DNA of 64,000 bases from Tomocerus qinae (taxonomy: Eukaryota > Arthropoda > Collembola > Entomobryomorpha > Tomoceridae): contig CM034548.1 in NCBI GenBank assembly GCA_020055645.1, positions 47,112,296 through 47,176,295 on the forward strand, written 5' to 3'. A program made the position numbers and the translations under genes. The notes beneath the pieces are model-generated. The model did no database searches. It saw only the letters and a list, made by a program, of their open reading frames with translations, and had not been told where the DNA came from. The number at the start of each line of letters is the position of its first letter. Position 1 is the stretch's first letter. Shown here in pieces: positions 24,925-37,714 of the stretch.

Positions 24925-27900
24925 ATGGAAGAGAAAGAAGAAAAACAGCAGTTGGCAGAAGCAAAAAATGGTATTTAAAAAACTATTTTATTTTTATTTT
25001 ATCTGAAAAATTTCCGTGTTATACATTATTAATTTCCGCATTATTCTAAAGTTCTTTAATATTTAGTAACATAATTTAAGTAAATCCGTAAACTCTAATG
25101 CTAGTAGCAGATTACAATAAAATGTTTTATAAAATTAGAGTTTTGTTGATTGTATCACAGGGAGTCCTAAAGGAAAATCTAATTCGACAAAGACAGTAGG
25201 ATCTCCTCGAAAGAAAAGTATTGAATTGGAAGACAAGCATGAGGCTGATAGCAGTAATAAAGTTGAAGATGCCAACCACGAAGATGCGAAAAGTACGAAA
25301 GCGTCCGACGAAAAGGGCAATGTAGTAACCGGAGTGGCAACAGACACGAAAGTGGAGATGACGGAAGATAAATTGGAAGAAATAGACGATACAACTGTGA
25401 AGGGTGGCACTGGTAGTGAAAAATTTCAGAATCTTCAATCAAACGTTTATAATACGGACATCAAAAGTGTAGATAGCGGACTACCGGACTCTGAAGACGA
25501 AATGTTCCTAAAAGATGTCTCCCTGGGGTTCGACGATGAAAATAATTTGAAACAGCCTCTGACAGGATTTACAGAATTCCACGAAGCCAAAATCTTTCCA
25601 ATGGTGGATGAGCAGTCAATGATGTTGTACGAAATTGTGCAAACAATGGAAAGCAAGCAGATGGCTGCAGACATTGCTTCAATTCTGTCCCATAACGAGC
25701 CCATTGTCATACCTAGTAGTAAATACCTACTACCTGGGGGAGGAAACATCCGCATGCGGATTATCAACACCGAATCACCCCAGAAGACTGTTCAGGATGA
25801 CAATATCTTAAAGTTTGACAGCAGTGATTCAAATGAAGTATCTTTTTCCACAGAAAAACTTGCTCTTCTTCTTAAGCCATTAAATAATGGTAAGTCTCTT
25901 GTGGCATAATTTATGTTCCATTTCGAGTCCTTCATTTTATAACAATGTCATTTTTATCTCTTTTCAGGATGGAAAAGAGAAATTGTGATGCGGTCAGAAG
26001 GCTCTTCTGGGCGGAAAACTGGCGACGTATACTACTTTACCCCCGAAAATGTGAAGTTACGCTCTTCAAAGCAAGTTGCTCAGTATTGTAAGTTACATAT
26101 ACGTACTCTATATAAAGTTGTATATTAGTGATAAGGGCTGCCTAAATCCTAACAAATTTAGATAAATATTAATTAGAAAACCGCGTCATAGAATACTAGG
26201 ACATAACATAGAGTCAGACGAAAAGTTGACTGCATTGGAATTGTAACAGACGGTAGAGAAATTATGACATTTTGCGTCCTTGCTTCTCGATTGGAGGAGA
26301 AATAATTATGAAATTCGTTTATACTAAGCATACGTACCTAAGTACATACATAGCACGATTATAAGGTAAGACTAGCTTCATGTATGCTGATGGTGATAAT
26401 AAGAGAGAAATTATGAAATTTTAGTTGACAGTGTGAAGTAAGTAGGTAATATTCTAAGCACTACAATATTTCTTGTGCAAAGGTGACTTTATTTATTCGC
26501 GACTGTTTGATTGTTCCTAGTGGCAAAACACCCGTCTTTTGGCATGACTGCGAATAATTTTTCCTTTGCCAAAGGAAGAATTAGCCAAGACCCTACCAAG
26601 GAAACGGTTAGAACTGCTTTCGACGGTAAATCCTCACCAATGAAAGTGAAAACAAACCAGAAATCTGACATTGGCTCTGATGATACAGAAGACGATTTGG
26701 ATATGGAGAAAACCAGTAGCAAACCGATAATAAGTAAGAGTAGTTCAAGTCGTCGATCTATTCAGCCACCTAAAAGATACGCAACTGGAGAGAATGTCTT
26801 TTACCCCGACAAAAAAACCAAAATATCAGCAAAAACATCTGAAAGAGATAGAGATGTGTACGTGGGAATCGAAACATTTGAGTGAGGTAAAATATAATAG
26901 AAAGCGATTTCTAATTTACCTGACTGGTCTAAATAGGAATGACAGTATAATGGAGATGGGAATGTTACCCCCCAAGTACCCGAAAGGAAAAGAAGATACC
27001 TCCAATTCTGCAACTCCGCTGTCTTTGTCGCCAGATACTCAACAAGAAGTTCGTCGGCGAGGTCGACCTCCTAAACCGGGTGGCAAGAAAGATCTTCTTG
27101 TCCAAGCACAAGCTTTGGCTGCTGCCAAGGAGGCGGCTGGTATCTGTAATGAGTCTGACGACAGTGATTCAATGTTCCAAATTTCAGCCTTTAGACAATC
27201 TCACTCGTTGTAAGTTAACGTTTTAATAATACTTTTAATGGTGCACTCTTGGTGGTATGCAATGGATTTTAGTTGACCTAAAATCTAGCCTTAATTATTC
27301 TATTAAAAGAACAATGAACTCAGTTTAATCAATAGATTTTGCACCTAATCTAAAAGGCTGAAACAAACAGCAGTTGTAAATATATTTATAATATTGTTGT
27401 ATTTATTTGCTTGGGATAATAATGAAACATTGCATCATGTTAAGCATAGCACATATAGTAGATTGTTCTTTGATGTTTTTGGCAGTTCATTAATTTTAAA
27501 TTGCTAATTTAGAATGGAGGCTGCAATTGAGCAATATCAAGAAATGCAAGATATGGAAATCGACTCTGATTCCGGAAATTCTGGAAACCCATCGGTACCC
27601 ACCGTAGAAGAGAATTCATTTGGTGGGTACAACCAAAATTCTGAACAACTCCTTCCTTGTTCAATTAGATGTGCGGGTATGACAGGAGAGATCCCTACCC
27701 TGCAATGTAAACGGTGTCTTTGCTTGTATCATCCGGAGTGCTTGGGTCTTCCTCCAAATCTTAATTTCAAGAACTTTTTGTGTTCTGTAAGCTTGTCGTG
27801 TCAAAATATATTGTTAACGTTGACTTATCGTATTATATGTACATACATTTACATTCACAAACACACATTACCTGCAGCAACACACTTAATGCATATTAAA

Positions 27901-29278
27901 CATTTGCGTGGGATGACTTTAACATCTGGGGGTTTGAATTATGGTTTCCTTCACACATAAGCCAGTAACTTTATCTCATTTGTCTATTTTGTAAATAAAT
28001 TTGCTAAATGCTCAATCATTCATGCTTTATTATCTGATGAAGGCAAAACATTCCCCTTCGGTTTACGTTTCTCTTGGTGAAGCCGGTGACATGTCATCCT
28101 TGGCCCTTGAATACTTATAATTCGAAAACCCAGAACAAAAACTTTTGTTTGTGATTTTTTAGAAAGACCTTTCTAAGAGATTTGTTTTGTGATTGTAGAA
28201 TTGTGAGGGAGAGTCTCCAGAGGAAAGAATGGCCACCAATTTACCAGTTCTCAATGTCAAACCCAAACAACCCGAAGTTAAGAAATTGTCACATGAGTCC
28301 AAGAAAGGAGGAGAAGTAAAGAAACCTCCTCCTCCACTCATCCGCGCGAATTTTCCCAAACCTTTAAATAAATTTATGAGTGAGATGAGGGCCCGTTTAC
28401 CGCCGCCGTCAAGACTGCCACTTCTGCAGCCTTCCATGCCGTTTGGAAGGGGTGGAATTCGTATAAGACAGAAATCGGATGTACCCAAACTCACACCCCC
28501 TCAATTATCAATGATCAGACCAGTCAGTAACGATGTCACTATGAGCATATCTCCTATTTCAATGAAACGGGGCCGTGGCCGACCTCCTAAAAATTCTAAA
28601 TTGATTCCTCAGTTGTCCAGAAATTTAACTATAACCCCAATCTCTATTCCGAAGAAAATCCCACCGCCGCCAGTTCCCAACTTGCACCCAGTTGGACCTG
28701 CTACTATGTTTTCAAAAAGATCTGCAACTACTAAGCCTGACTGGTTGTTTTGCAAGACCAATAAAGGGCCGATTGCCAAAGCCATTGCAAACATGAAGTC
28801 AACAACTGCAACGGCTCCTCGGAAGCTAAAACTACCCCAACTAAAGAAGCATGGAAAGCCGCCAGAAACCGCAATTCAAATTCTACAGCAACAAAAGGAG
28901 CTTAATAAAGACAAGGGGAAGGTCACAGTAGACAGTTCTCCGTCACCACCCCCAGCAGCTTTTCGACGGTATACCCAGAGTGTTGTAACTATAGGGCAGA
29001 AGAAATTTGTGGTTGTTCCAAAAAATTCCGATAGAAGTGCGAAGTCGTCAGAACCCGAATTTTGTAAAAGCTTAGCGGAGTCTAATGAAACAAATGATCA
29101 AGAAACGGCATCCCCTGACATTACAGGTGAAGGTGAAGCCGTTTCTCAGCCTATCATTGAGTCAACTGCCTCTGTCGAATCCTCATCCTCGCCTCCAGCA
29201 ACCACCGAATCTAGTGAAGAACTGAATAATGCAGATACCGTGGAAGCGTCTGCAAGTGTTACTGAAAAGGTTGAATAA
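24925..29278 (+). CDS. nuclear protein with MBD/TAM-like domain, AT-hooks and PHD finger, seven exons
   Basis: Exons: 24925-24970, 25161-25889, 25968-26087, 26521-26857, 26937-27209, 27513-27786, 28199-29278. The phases agree and give 952 aa. An acidic N-terminal region (1-255) precedes an MBD/TAM-like domain at about 257-320 (GWKREIVMRSEG, DVYYFTPENVKLRS, NNFSFAKGRI). An AT-hook RRRGRPPKPGG follows near 450. A PHD finger at 551-595 has a full C4HC3 set (C551, C555, C567, C570, H575, C578, C592, C595), and its last Cys is completed across the final intron. A second AT-hook RGRGRPPK lies near 718, and the tail is proline/serine-rich. This should be a chromatin reader. The MBD style resembles BAZ2/toutatis TAM domains, but no bromodomain is present, so I name no orthologue. 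The weakest junction is the donor at 26858 (GTACGT). Confidence 0.85.
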
Positions 29279-32200
29279 GTTAATACGTAATGTAATTGTC
29301 ACCATAGGAAGTTATTGTTTTCTGCTTTGTCTTAGTCTCAATTTTCCAATTGAAGAGTTTAGTCCTTCTGTACCTCAAGATATCTAGTTTTGCAGGGGTA
29401 GTTCAGCGTAGGGCACGTTTTGGAAATTAATAGCCAAGCAGTCTGTTTTGACAAGGTTAACAAAATGAAAAATAAATCATGGAATTTTGTGCTTAGAACA
29501 AATCATTTTTACTTAGATTTTGACTATTAACAGCCAAATAATGGAAGACTAAACGATTTCGTATGGAAGTTAATTTAAGAAATATCTTTTTCGGAATTTT
29601 AGGGAGCGAAATAGTTTGTCTATAAAATGTCCATCAGGTGATTTATCTAATGTCTCTGTCATTCATATTGTTCTTACCACACACAGTCCAGTATGTCTGC
29701 TTTCATTTTGACCTAATGAAATGATTTTTAATTTTGTATCTTGTAACCATTATTAACAGTAGTTTTACATGCATAACTGAATATTATGTTATTAGAGACA
29801 ACAAATACGCGCATTGTATGGACGGTATTCCTAGAGAAATAGAACATTTTTTTTGATTATGATTGTAATCACCTCAGTGACCTATAAGAAGGTCCAAAAT
29901 AAGGGTATTCATATTTGACGAAACTTTCGAGTATCAGTAAATCAAACTTAGTAGTGCGTGTGGCTGTGGCAGTGATCTAGATCCTTGCCCTAAGTAGCAC
30001 AATTTCGAGGTATACTTCCTTAACCCTGATACTTTGTTGGTATTTTGTATGAAATGTTTTCCTTTCCCATTTCTATAATTTAGCTAACACAATTATAGCA
30101 GAAGAAGATATATCTATATATGATATCAATACGCTCTACACTAGAATTAGATTTAGTATAAATGTAACCTTCTTAGAACTACTACTTACTGTCTAAAATA
30201 TTTTGGAGAGTAAATATTATAAAATATGTTTATGGTTGCTGGATATTGTGTAATAAGTATGAGCGGAAAGAGATGTTATTTAATAAAAGTATCAAGTATG
30301 ATAATGTTATGAAGATTATATTAAGTATTATACGTATTATAAAATTGTAAATCTCTTTGTTATGGATTACATATATATAGCTTTCTGTATATATGTTATA
30401 GTACAAAGAGATTGCGTACTACGACATGTTTCTGTAATTGTCTATCACAATTTACCTATATAGACCATGTCCTATGATTATAATACAACTTTTAAACAAT
30501 ATTATTATGATTTTTTCCAGAACTAGTGGAAATAAACAAGATGTACAATGTACATAAATATAAATGCTGAGGCATTCATGCATGGTATAGTGCTTAACAT
30601 ATTAAGTAATTTCATAATATAAATTGTGTCTATGTAGATAATTGGATGAATTAGAAATAATGCTAAGATGTTTAGACCTTCGTGGTCTACTGATGTATTT
30701 AATAGAAAACAGCAATAAATATGTTAATTCTACTCCATCTTATACACTTCGTACACACTTCTACAATAAATTTTGTTTCTATTCTATGTAGGTACTCGAA
30801 AATCTACAAGGTCTTATGTATTGGTTCAGAAGTGTATGTGTAGAAAATGTCTCTCATCAGTGCACTCCCACAACTAACAGCTGCAGATAATACATCATTG
30901 TGGGAATGGCCATGGCCACAAGCAATGTACGTGTATTACCCCTATCCTAGTCCTTCATGTGTTAATTTGATTTGTTTCAGAATATTTGCAGATCTCTCAT
31001 AAAGACATTCAATGTCGTAAGTATGCTTTTAATATTTTACATGGATCATGAACTATTGAAACATAATATATAGGAGTACCGATTCAAACATAATTGCATC
31101 GGTATTCGAGCAGTGGACATATTATTTCCAAAAAAGCATACAACAAAGTGGGATGTGCAGTGTGCACACAAACGTGCTTTTTTGTTTGTAGCGAATAAAA
31201 CAAATTGGTATTATCTCTATATTATAACCACCGTCTTAGATAAAGCAATTTACCTACCTATGTATGTATCTATCTATGTGTGGTAAGGAGAGCCATTATG
31301 CACATTACATTAAAAAACTATAACTACACTCTGGGTTAGTATTAATTAGCATAATTGAATGATTATCTGGAACAATGTCTGGGCGCTGATTTGAGGGCAG
31401 GCGGCGACCAGGGATTATGCCTGATAATCGTAATTATACGAGCATTTTCCACACACCGCCGCTTGCGAGGTTAGAGCGTCGAGAATTGCCGCGCAAAATG
31501 TGAAGTATAATTGGAAATTCTTAATTGGAATGCGTATATTAACTTTCGAAATTCAATTTCTAGTACGCATGATTATTGTCTACATTTCGAAATATAGTCA
31601 TGCATGCTGGGGCTTACTAGTATTAAAAAAATAATATTTATCTGCATTATATTTCCTTGAACTACATGTCAGCTATACAACGATTTTGGTCTTGTTATGT
31701 CATTACATTAAGCATCCAAGCTTCCAATGTACTATAATACATGGATACAAGCATCCATGTCCATTCACTGTATCTTTACAAAATCAAATATAATTCCCAG
31801 CATGTCTATTTATAATACTTAGTCCTGTAAATTCAGTCTAGGAGGAGGACTTTACGGGCTGAAGTATATGTTAAAATGCCTAAATGAAATTTTAGTCCTC
31901 CCCTAAATTCAGTTCTGTATACGTGCTTGGTAACCGTTACTAAATAGACAGCATTTAATCATCTCACTCCCGACAAATCTCATATACACTTTAAAAGTGT
32001 CTTTCTTTTTTAGCGTTTCAAAGTTCATTTATTACAGGAAAAGTAAATAGCAAATTCTACAAAACTGGAAAAGGGAAATTTTAAAAAACTGGAGTCCCAA
32101 GTGTTGCGCTTCACTAAGTTGAAAATTATTGACTACATTTCAATTTGGTATGACTAATAATATGGTATAGTGTGAGCAATCTAAATGTATCATGAAAAGC

Positions 32201-33258
32201 TCATTTCGAATTTTGAAGAATTTGAAAACACAATGCAATGTCAAACAGGTGAGAGTGGGCACCTGTGAGCCCTCGATATGGGTGGGTGTTACTGGTTGAG
32301 TTGAGTAATTGAGTCGTAGTTGTTGGTACAGTACATGATGATAAATTCGTCCTGTTTGGCTGGAGTCAAGCTTGGTAAGTACGAGTGAGTGTATTTACAG
32401 CATTTATTATTGATTTTATGCTTCCACGACGGAACGAAGCCACAGGATTCAAAGCAAGCGGCACATGATTGAGCTGAACTTCAAACTTGTATTTGTTTTA
32501 AAACTAGATCAACAACAGCAGCAGTACTAAAGAGAAAGCAGAAATACAAAGCCCAGTACTCACAGACTTGTTTATCGTCACTGACTACATTTATTTTTGT
32601 CATTTATTGTATTGTCAAATTGACCTTCTGAAATTGTTTCTCTCTAAAGCTCTTTTTTCGGAGCTGCAACTCATTAAATCATCTCTGTCATCAGTGCATG
32701 GCAAGTCAACAGTGAAACTCAAAAGTCGCTACTGATGAAAAAATACTGGGACATTTCTGAACTATTTAGTGAAGAAGTTGATCCATGCGAAGTTGAATTC
32801 TGCTGCAATAATTTTACCAATAGTCAATAGTAATAATAGTAGTTATAAGCATATTAGTTTTTGAGTATCTTCAATCCTTTGCCATTTCCACATTTGACAT
32901 TGGTTAGGCTGCTCAAATAATTTTGAATTTCGTGAATTACATTTCCAAAACATATTTTTAGGTTTATGGTCATCGTTCTAGGCAAGTATGTACTATAGAT
33001 TACTTTTATGGATCTGTTAAACAAATTATGATTTATGAAAAATTTTCTCTCTATCTATATATGTATATTGCAAGATGACTGGCAGTTTTAATAGTACGGT
33101 CACCCGTAGAACTAATCAATTGACTATTTTTTAAAATACTTCGTGAATAGTTACAATAACCATGAAATAGATCATTTGATAACGTTAATCTCATTTAAAA
33201 AAATGTTTATGTACATTTTAGTTTCTCTCTGTTGTGATGGATCAGAATCTGGACTAGT
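29279..33258. other. 3' UTR and 4-kb gene-poor stretch
   Basis: The first part is probably the 3' UTR of the MBD/PHD gene; AATAAA-type hexamers occur at several points up to about 30770. The rest is AT-rich without a plausible gene. A GC-richer island at about 31330-31560 contains several TAATTA/TAATTG homeobox-like cores and differs from its surroundings. It could be regulatory. Confidence 0.4.
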
Positions 33259-33462
33259 TTACAATTTGAAATTCAATTTCTGAAATCTTCCGTTATAAAT
33301 ATTTTCAGAATATTTCAAATCTTCAAGAGGGACGTAGTCGTCATCAAACATAAGCACCAAATATTGCTGATCTATTCTTACAGGGTAAGTTATAGCAGTC
33401 GATTGACAATAATATGTCAATTTTATTTTATCTACTGAATGCAATATGTAGAATTCATTCAA
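33259..33462 (-). CDS. possible small protein, 67 aa, unknown
   Basis: An ATG-initiated frame of 67 codons, whose start lies 135 bp from the UBLCP1 start in head-to-head arrangement. The composition is protein-like (YLVLMFDDDYVPLEDLKYS), not low-complexity. I recognise no domain and found no adjoining exon. It could be a chance frame in AT-rich sequence. Confidence 0.25.
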   Translation of the reverse strand: MNEFYILHSVDKIKLTYYCQSTAITYPVRIDQQYLVLMFDDDYVPLEDLKYSENIYNGRFQKLNFKL

Positions 33463-33597
33463 TTAACCATGGGAACAGTTATTAAAAGGAGTAATTATTC
33501 ATTTATACTATTTAAATACATTCGGTGAGGTTGTCTATGTTTTCAATAATGAGTTTTTGTTCAGTGAACACTGAGCCCTGAGCCCGAAGAAGACAGG

Positions 33598-35774
33598 ATG
33601 TCTGGAGATTCTGAAAATGTTAACGACGCAGTTAGCAACAATGGTAATGCAAACGAAGTTGGATCGGGAGACAACGTTGGCGGACTGAGTAATAGTACGA
33701 GCATTGACGATCAGTTAAGGGATTCTATTCACACTCCACATCCCATTGTCATCAAATGGGCTGGGAAAGAATTTGAAATTGAAGACATTTCTGGACTGAA
33801 ATTAGTTCGCGATCTCAAAGCAGTGATCATGCTGAAGACTGGTGTTCAATTAGATCGACAGAAACTGTTGAATCTCACTTACAAAGGTAAATTGAAATGT
33901 AAAAGATAATTGTTATTGACACTTTATACTTATCCTAATTGTGGTAACCATTTAGTCATTTCAAAATATTTGCATCCCAACTGTCACACAAATACAAGTG
34001 CATTAAAAGGTATTTTTATATTGCCAGGCCGGTTGGCGTCGGACGATTGTGCACTGTCAAATCTTAAAATGAAAGCTGGTCATCGAGTTATGATGATGGG
34101 GTCTTTAGAAAAGGACATTGAAACAGTAGATGTGCCCCCAGAGGAGCGTCCTGACGTTAACAATGACCTTGACATTCCAGATGACGACGACGACGAATTA
34201 GAAAACAGAGAAGTGTACCTCAACAAAGTAGCCCGACGAGTGAAGGAGTACAATATCAACGTATTAAATCCATCGAGACCTGATAAGAAACTGCTTGTTT
34301 TGGACATTGACTATACTTTGTTCGACCATCGCTCCACTGCAACATCCGCTGTTGAACTTATGCGACCTTTTCTGCACGAATTTCTCACTGCTGCGTATTT
34401 AGTAAGAATTAATTATTTACTTAATTAATTACCTTTATTGCTTATTCAATGATGGGTTGACAGAAATAGGTAATTGAAGTAGCAATGCGAAATACTGAAA
34501 GATTGATAGACTTACCACTCACCAATGGCTTCCAAAGTTACTATAACGTTTCTTAAAAAAATACTGAAGATTAGCCCCCACCAGTAGAAGGATTAATGCG
34601 CCCCTGTGAAGTAGAACTCCACTAGGATAGTATAGTGTGTTTCACTGGAAAGCCGTAATCACTATCTATTACTAAAATTACTTTTAATAGACAACCTAAC
34701 CATCAGAAATCCTCCAATATTCTACTTCGACAACCCCTAAACACCTTCTCCTCGCAGACAATCCATTCTAAAAGTCTGAAAAACATGAAATGAATAATGA
34801 CACACTAGCAAATTGGAAGAATTATTTATTTTTCATTAAACATTCACATATTATGTGTTCGTCCGAATTCAAAAAACTGCAATAGAAGAAAAGCTCTCCA
34901 AAAAATTTAAATTTAGAATAGAAAACACAAAACGAATCTCAAAACAACCACAATAATGTTAACAAAAAATTGCAAAAAGCCTTTCGTTCAAAATGAGTCA
35001 AAAATAGCAATCGGACGTAGTATATATTTTTTTTATATTTTGAGCAAAAACTTAGACTTTTCTTGGACTTCGGGGGAGTGGGCCAAACGCCTAAATCTAA
35101 AGCTCCTTGTATTTATTTACATGTCTAGTCTACCAACAATTGAATGAGCGTCGATGTATCTGCTGGTTGTTTTAACTTGTTGTGGCATTTTGATTACCAA
35201 TCTTGTGAAATTTCAGGAATACGATATTGTGATATGGTCAGCTACCAGTATGAAATGGGTTGAAGAAAAAATGAAACTCCTTGGCGTACACTCTCACCCT
35301 GCCTATAAAATTGCTTTTTATTTGGATTACTTAGCAATGATTTCAGTACAAACGCAAAAGTATGGAGTTGTTGAGGTATTTATAAATATTTTAATTGTCA
35401 ACCCTACTTGGTTGTAGCTGTAGCGTGAACTGTAAAGTTTTTCTTTTGTGCAGGTTAAGCCATTGGGTGTAATATGGGGAAAATTTTCTCAGTACTCTAG
35501 CAAAAATACAATAATGATTGATGACCTCCGTAGAAATTTCATTATGAACCCCCAATGCGGGCTAAGAATTCGGCCGTTTCGTTCAGCTCATCTAAATAGA
35601 GACTCAGATAGAGAACTTCTAAGGATCGGAGATTATTTAAGAAAAATTGCAAGGCTGGATGATTTCTCCTCTCTAAATCACAGGAGGTGGGAGGCTTATC
35701 TAATCAAACCACATTCTAGCAAAGATCGCCGCCGCACCACCCACCCTCATTCTAATAGCAGCGGAAAGCGATAA
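33598..35774 (+). CDS. UBLCP1: ubiquitin-like domain-containing CTD phosphatase 1, four exons
   Basis: Exons 33598-33886, 34028-34401, 35217-35375 and 35454-35774 give 380 aa; human UBLCP1 is about 318. The extra length is a Ser/Asn/Gly-rich N-terminal leader of about 45 aa and a basic C-terminal tail ([12 protein letters not shown]). The ubiquitin-like domain covers about 48-130 ([38 protein letters not shown]). The HAD-type phosphatase has the catalytic [12 protein letters not shown] (D189 and D191 of DxDxT). It continues with [40 protein letters not shown] and [17 protein letters not shown]. The family dephosphorylates nuclear 26S proteasome and can act on the RNA polymerase II CTD. Intron 2 (815 bp) carries a copy of a dispersed repeat. 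Everything needed for catalysis appears present. Confidence 0.95.
34570..35110. repeat. dispersed GC-capped repeat material in UBLCP1 intron 2
   Basis: Contains AAAATGAGTCAAAAATAGCA and TTTTCTTGGACTTCGGGGGA. These are the same motifs, in the same order, as family A copies at 10137-10330 and 42248-42460. The borders are only approximate and the left part may be unrelated. Confidence 0.45.
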
Positions 35775-36053
35775 TTACGAATCTACTAATAGAGAGCAAC
35801 AAGCAAAAAAGTTGACAACTTCAATTTAGATATGTGTAATTGTAGATAAAGTGTTCTATTAAAATATGTACGTGGTGAACGAACGTTTGATGTAAACTTT
35901 AAATGATTTACTTTCATTTCTAAGAGGTGTACCATCACAGCAAGTAGAAATAGAAATGTTACACGCCGTACGTATTTAGTTAATATATTGTAATATAAGT
36001 AAGCCAATGATAAGTACAATCATGTGTTTCCCCTCGTCTTTAAAGTTAAAGTA
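35775..36053. other. UBLCP1 3' flank
   Basis: AT-rich. The first 32 bases after the last UBLCP1 Arg codon (ATAATTACGAATCTACTAAT and following) recur at 36828-36859, about 1057 bp downstream, in the same orientation. Confidence 0.6.
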
Positions 36054-36710
36054 ATGATTGAAAAAGCTTCCCAGCTGACGGGTTCGCCATTTCCTGGAAT
36101 GGTAGAGAGTACGAGTAGATTTATTGTCCAGTGCTTATCACCCTACCGACGTGATCTAGAGATCTCCTTACTTTCGGAATTTCTCTTGATGTATTATGTA
36201 AGTACAAGTTTTTATCGACTTTATTCTTCCCCCGTCAACCATCTGTGCTAACTTGTCGACATATCTCTAAATGTTTTGTAACAAAACCGATTCAGCTGTA
36301 TTGTGGAATGGCAAAATAACACGCATGAGTTATGCCATGGTATCTTGTTAGATCTGCAGAGAATGTGCCCCAACAGAATACTTCAAATCTTAATTTTCGC
36401 CAAATCTATTTCTAGATAAATATTTTGTGTTTCTGTTTCGTTATGCATTTTGCAGCCAAGATGTTTGGGTCTGCAATTATTGGCCGAAATTTTGTTTCTC
36501 TTTATATTCTGGCTAGTGGTTTTAAAATCATTAAATATTTTCCTGTCTGTGTCTATCAATAGTATTCGTGGCTGTAAAAAGCTCCTTGAAGAGATTTTAT
36601 GCAAATGCGATGTAAATGCTAAAAATAAACAGACCTCTTTCCTTGCATTAGTTTCAGTCTGTCTTGTAATCAACCGTGTTGTGCCCCTTTGCTCAATTGG
36701 ACAGTCATAA
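36054..36710 (+). CDS. possible two-exon gene, 132 aa, unknown
   Basis: ATG at 36054 opens 48 codons ending at a GTAAGT donor (exon 36054-36197). A TTTTGCAG acceptor opens the second exon (36456-36710) in phase 0 with a stop at 36708-36710. The product has QLTGSPFPGMVESTSRF early, a hydrophobic stretch (LLAEILFLFIFWLVVLK) and a cysteine-containing tail. I do not recognise it. Good splice signals and an open frame are the only support. It lies in the UBLCP1 3' flank, between the two copies of the 32-bp direct repeat. Confidence 0.3.
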
Positions 36711-37486
36711 GTTAAGTTTTAGGATGTTTGTCATTGTCCTTTGAAAAGCAACATTTAAAAGGAAAGCTTATCTATTATCTGAGCAAGGCCACATTGAAAG
36801 GGATAGAGCAGTAGTAATTTAAAATCTATAATTACGAATCTACTAATAGAGAGCAACAAATAGACAGGGAGTATTTGCTAAAGTTGTTTACTATTTTTGA
36901 AAATTTTGGCCATGCTAAACTAAATTTTTAATAATTTAGTGGGCTTTTGGCTCCGAACTCAAACAGATGTAATAATAATTGTTGTCTTGTAATTGTAATT
37001 TGTGATAGTACAATGAAACTTTCCCCTATTAGTATTTGATTATCTTCAAATTTATGCTACAACAGCTATATACTTATAATTCTAAGAAATAAAACTTATT
37101 GAATTATAGTTCTCTTCGGATCTAAAATGATAACAAATATTTCAAAAAAATTCAAAAATTGTTGGCTGTCAGAATTTTGTAATACAAAATATACAAGGTT
37201 TTTTTGTAACGTATATAATATGTACTGTCTAATGTCAATGTCTATAATATACTATATAGAAATCTAGCTTTTAATTTTCTTGGTAAATGTTATTTTGTTA
37301 CGTCCGTAACCAACATCTAATATAAAAATATTCACATTGTTGAACAAGGATGCATTTCCACAATGATTTACATTTTAAGGACAGTCATACTTGTGTTCCT
37401 TATTAGTAATAGGTACCTAGGTTTGTATTTGTATCATATGCAATAAGGCGCTAAGTTACTTAGTTTTTGTATCATAATAATGTATT

Positions 37487-37714
37487 TACTATGGTCGCCA
37501 AATAACTTTGGACAATAAGATTGAAGAACAATAAAACCGATAAGAAAATATAATAGGCGAGTTCGCGGTTCAGTGAGCACGAACAAAGGGCTCACTGAAG
37601 CACGAACTCCTGTTTTGTTCTTGCTCACTGAACCGCGAACTCGCCTATTATATTTTCTTATCGGTTTTATTGTTCTTCAATCTTATTGTCCAAAGTTATT
37701 TGGCGATCATAGTA
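37487..37714. mobile_element. 228-bp palindromic MITE
   Basis: Two arms of about 98 bp, starting TACTATGGTCGCCAAATAAC and ending GTTATTTGGCGATCATAGTA, pair almost perfectly around a 32-base loop. The loop contains a further CTCACTGAA and CGAACTC copy of the arm. It has no coding capacity. The near-identity of the arms suggests a young insertion. Confidence 0.85.
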
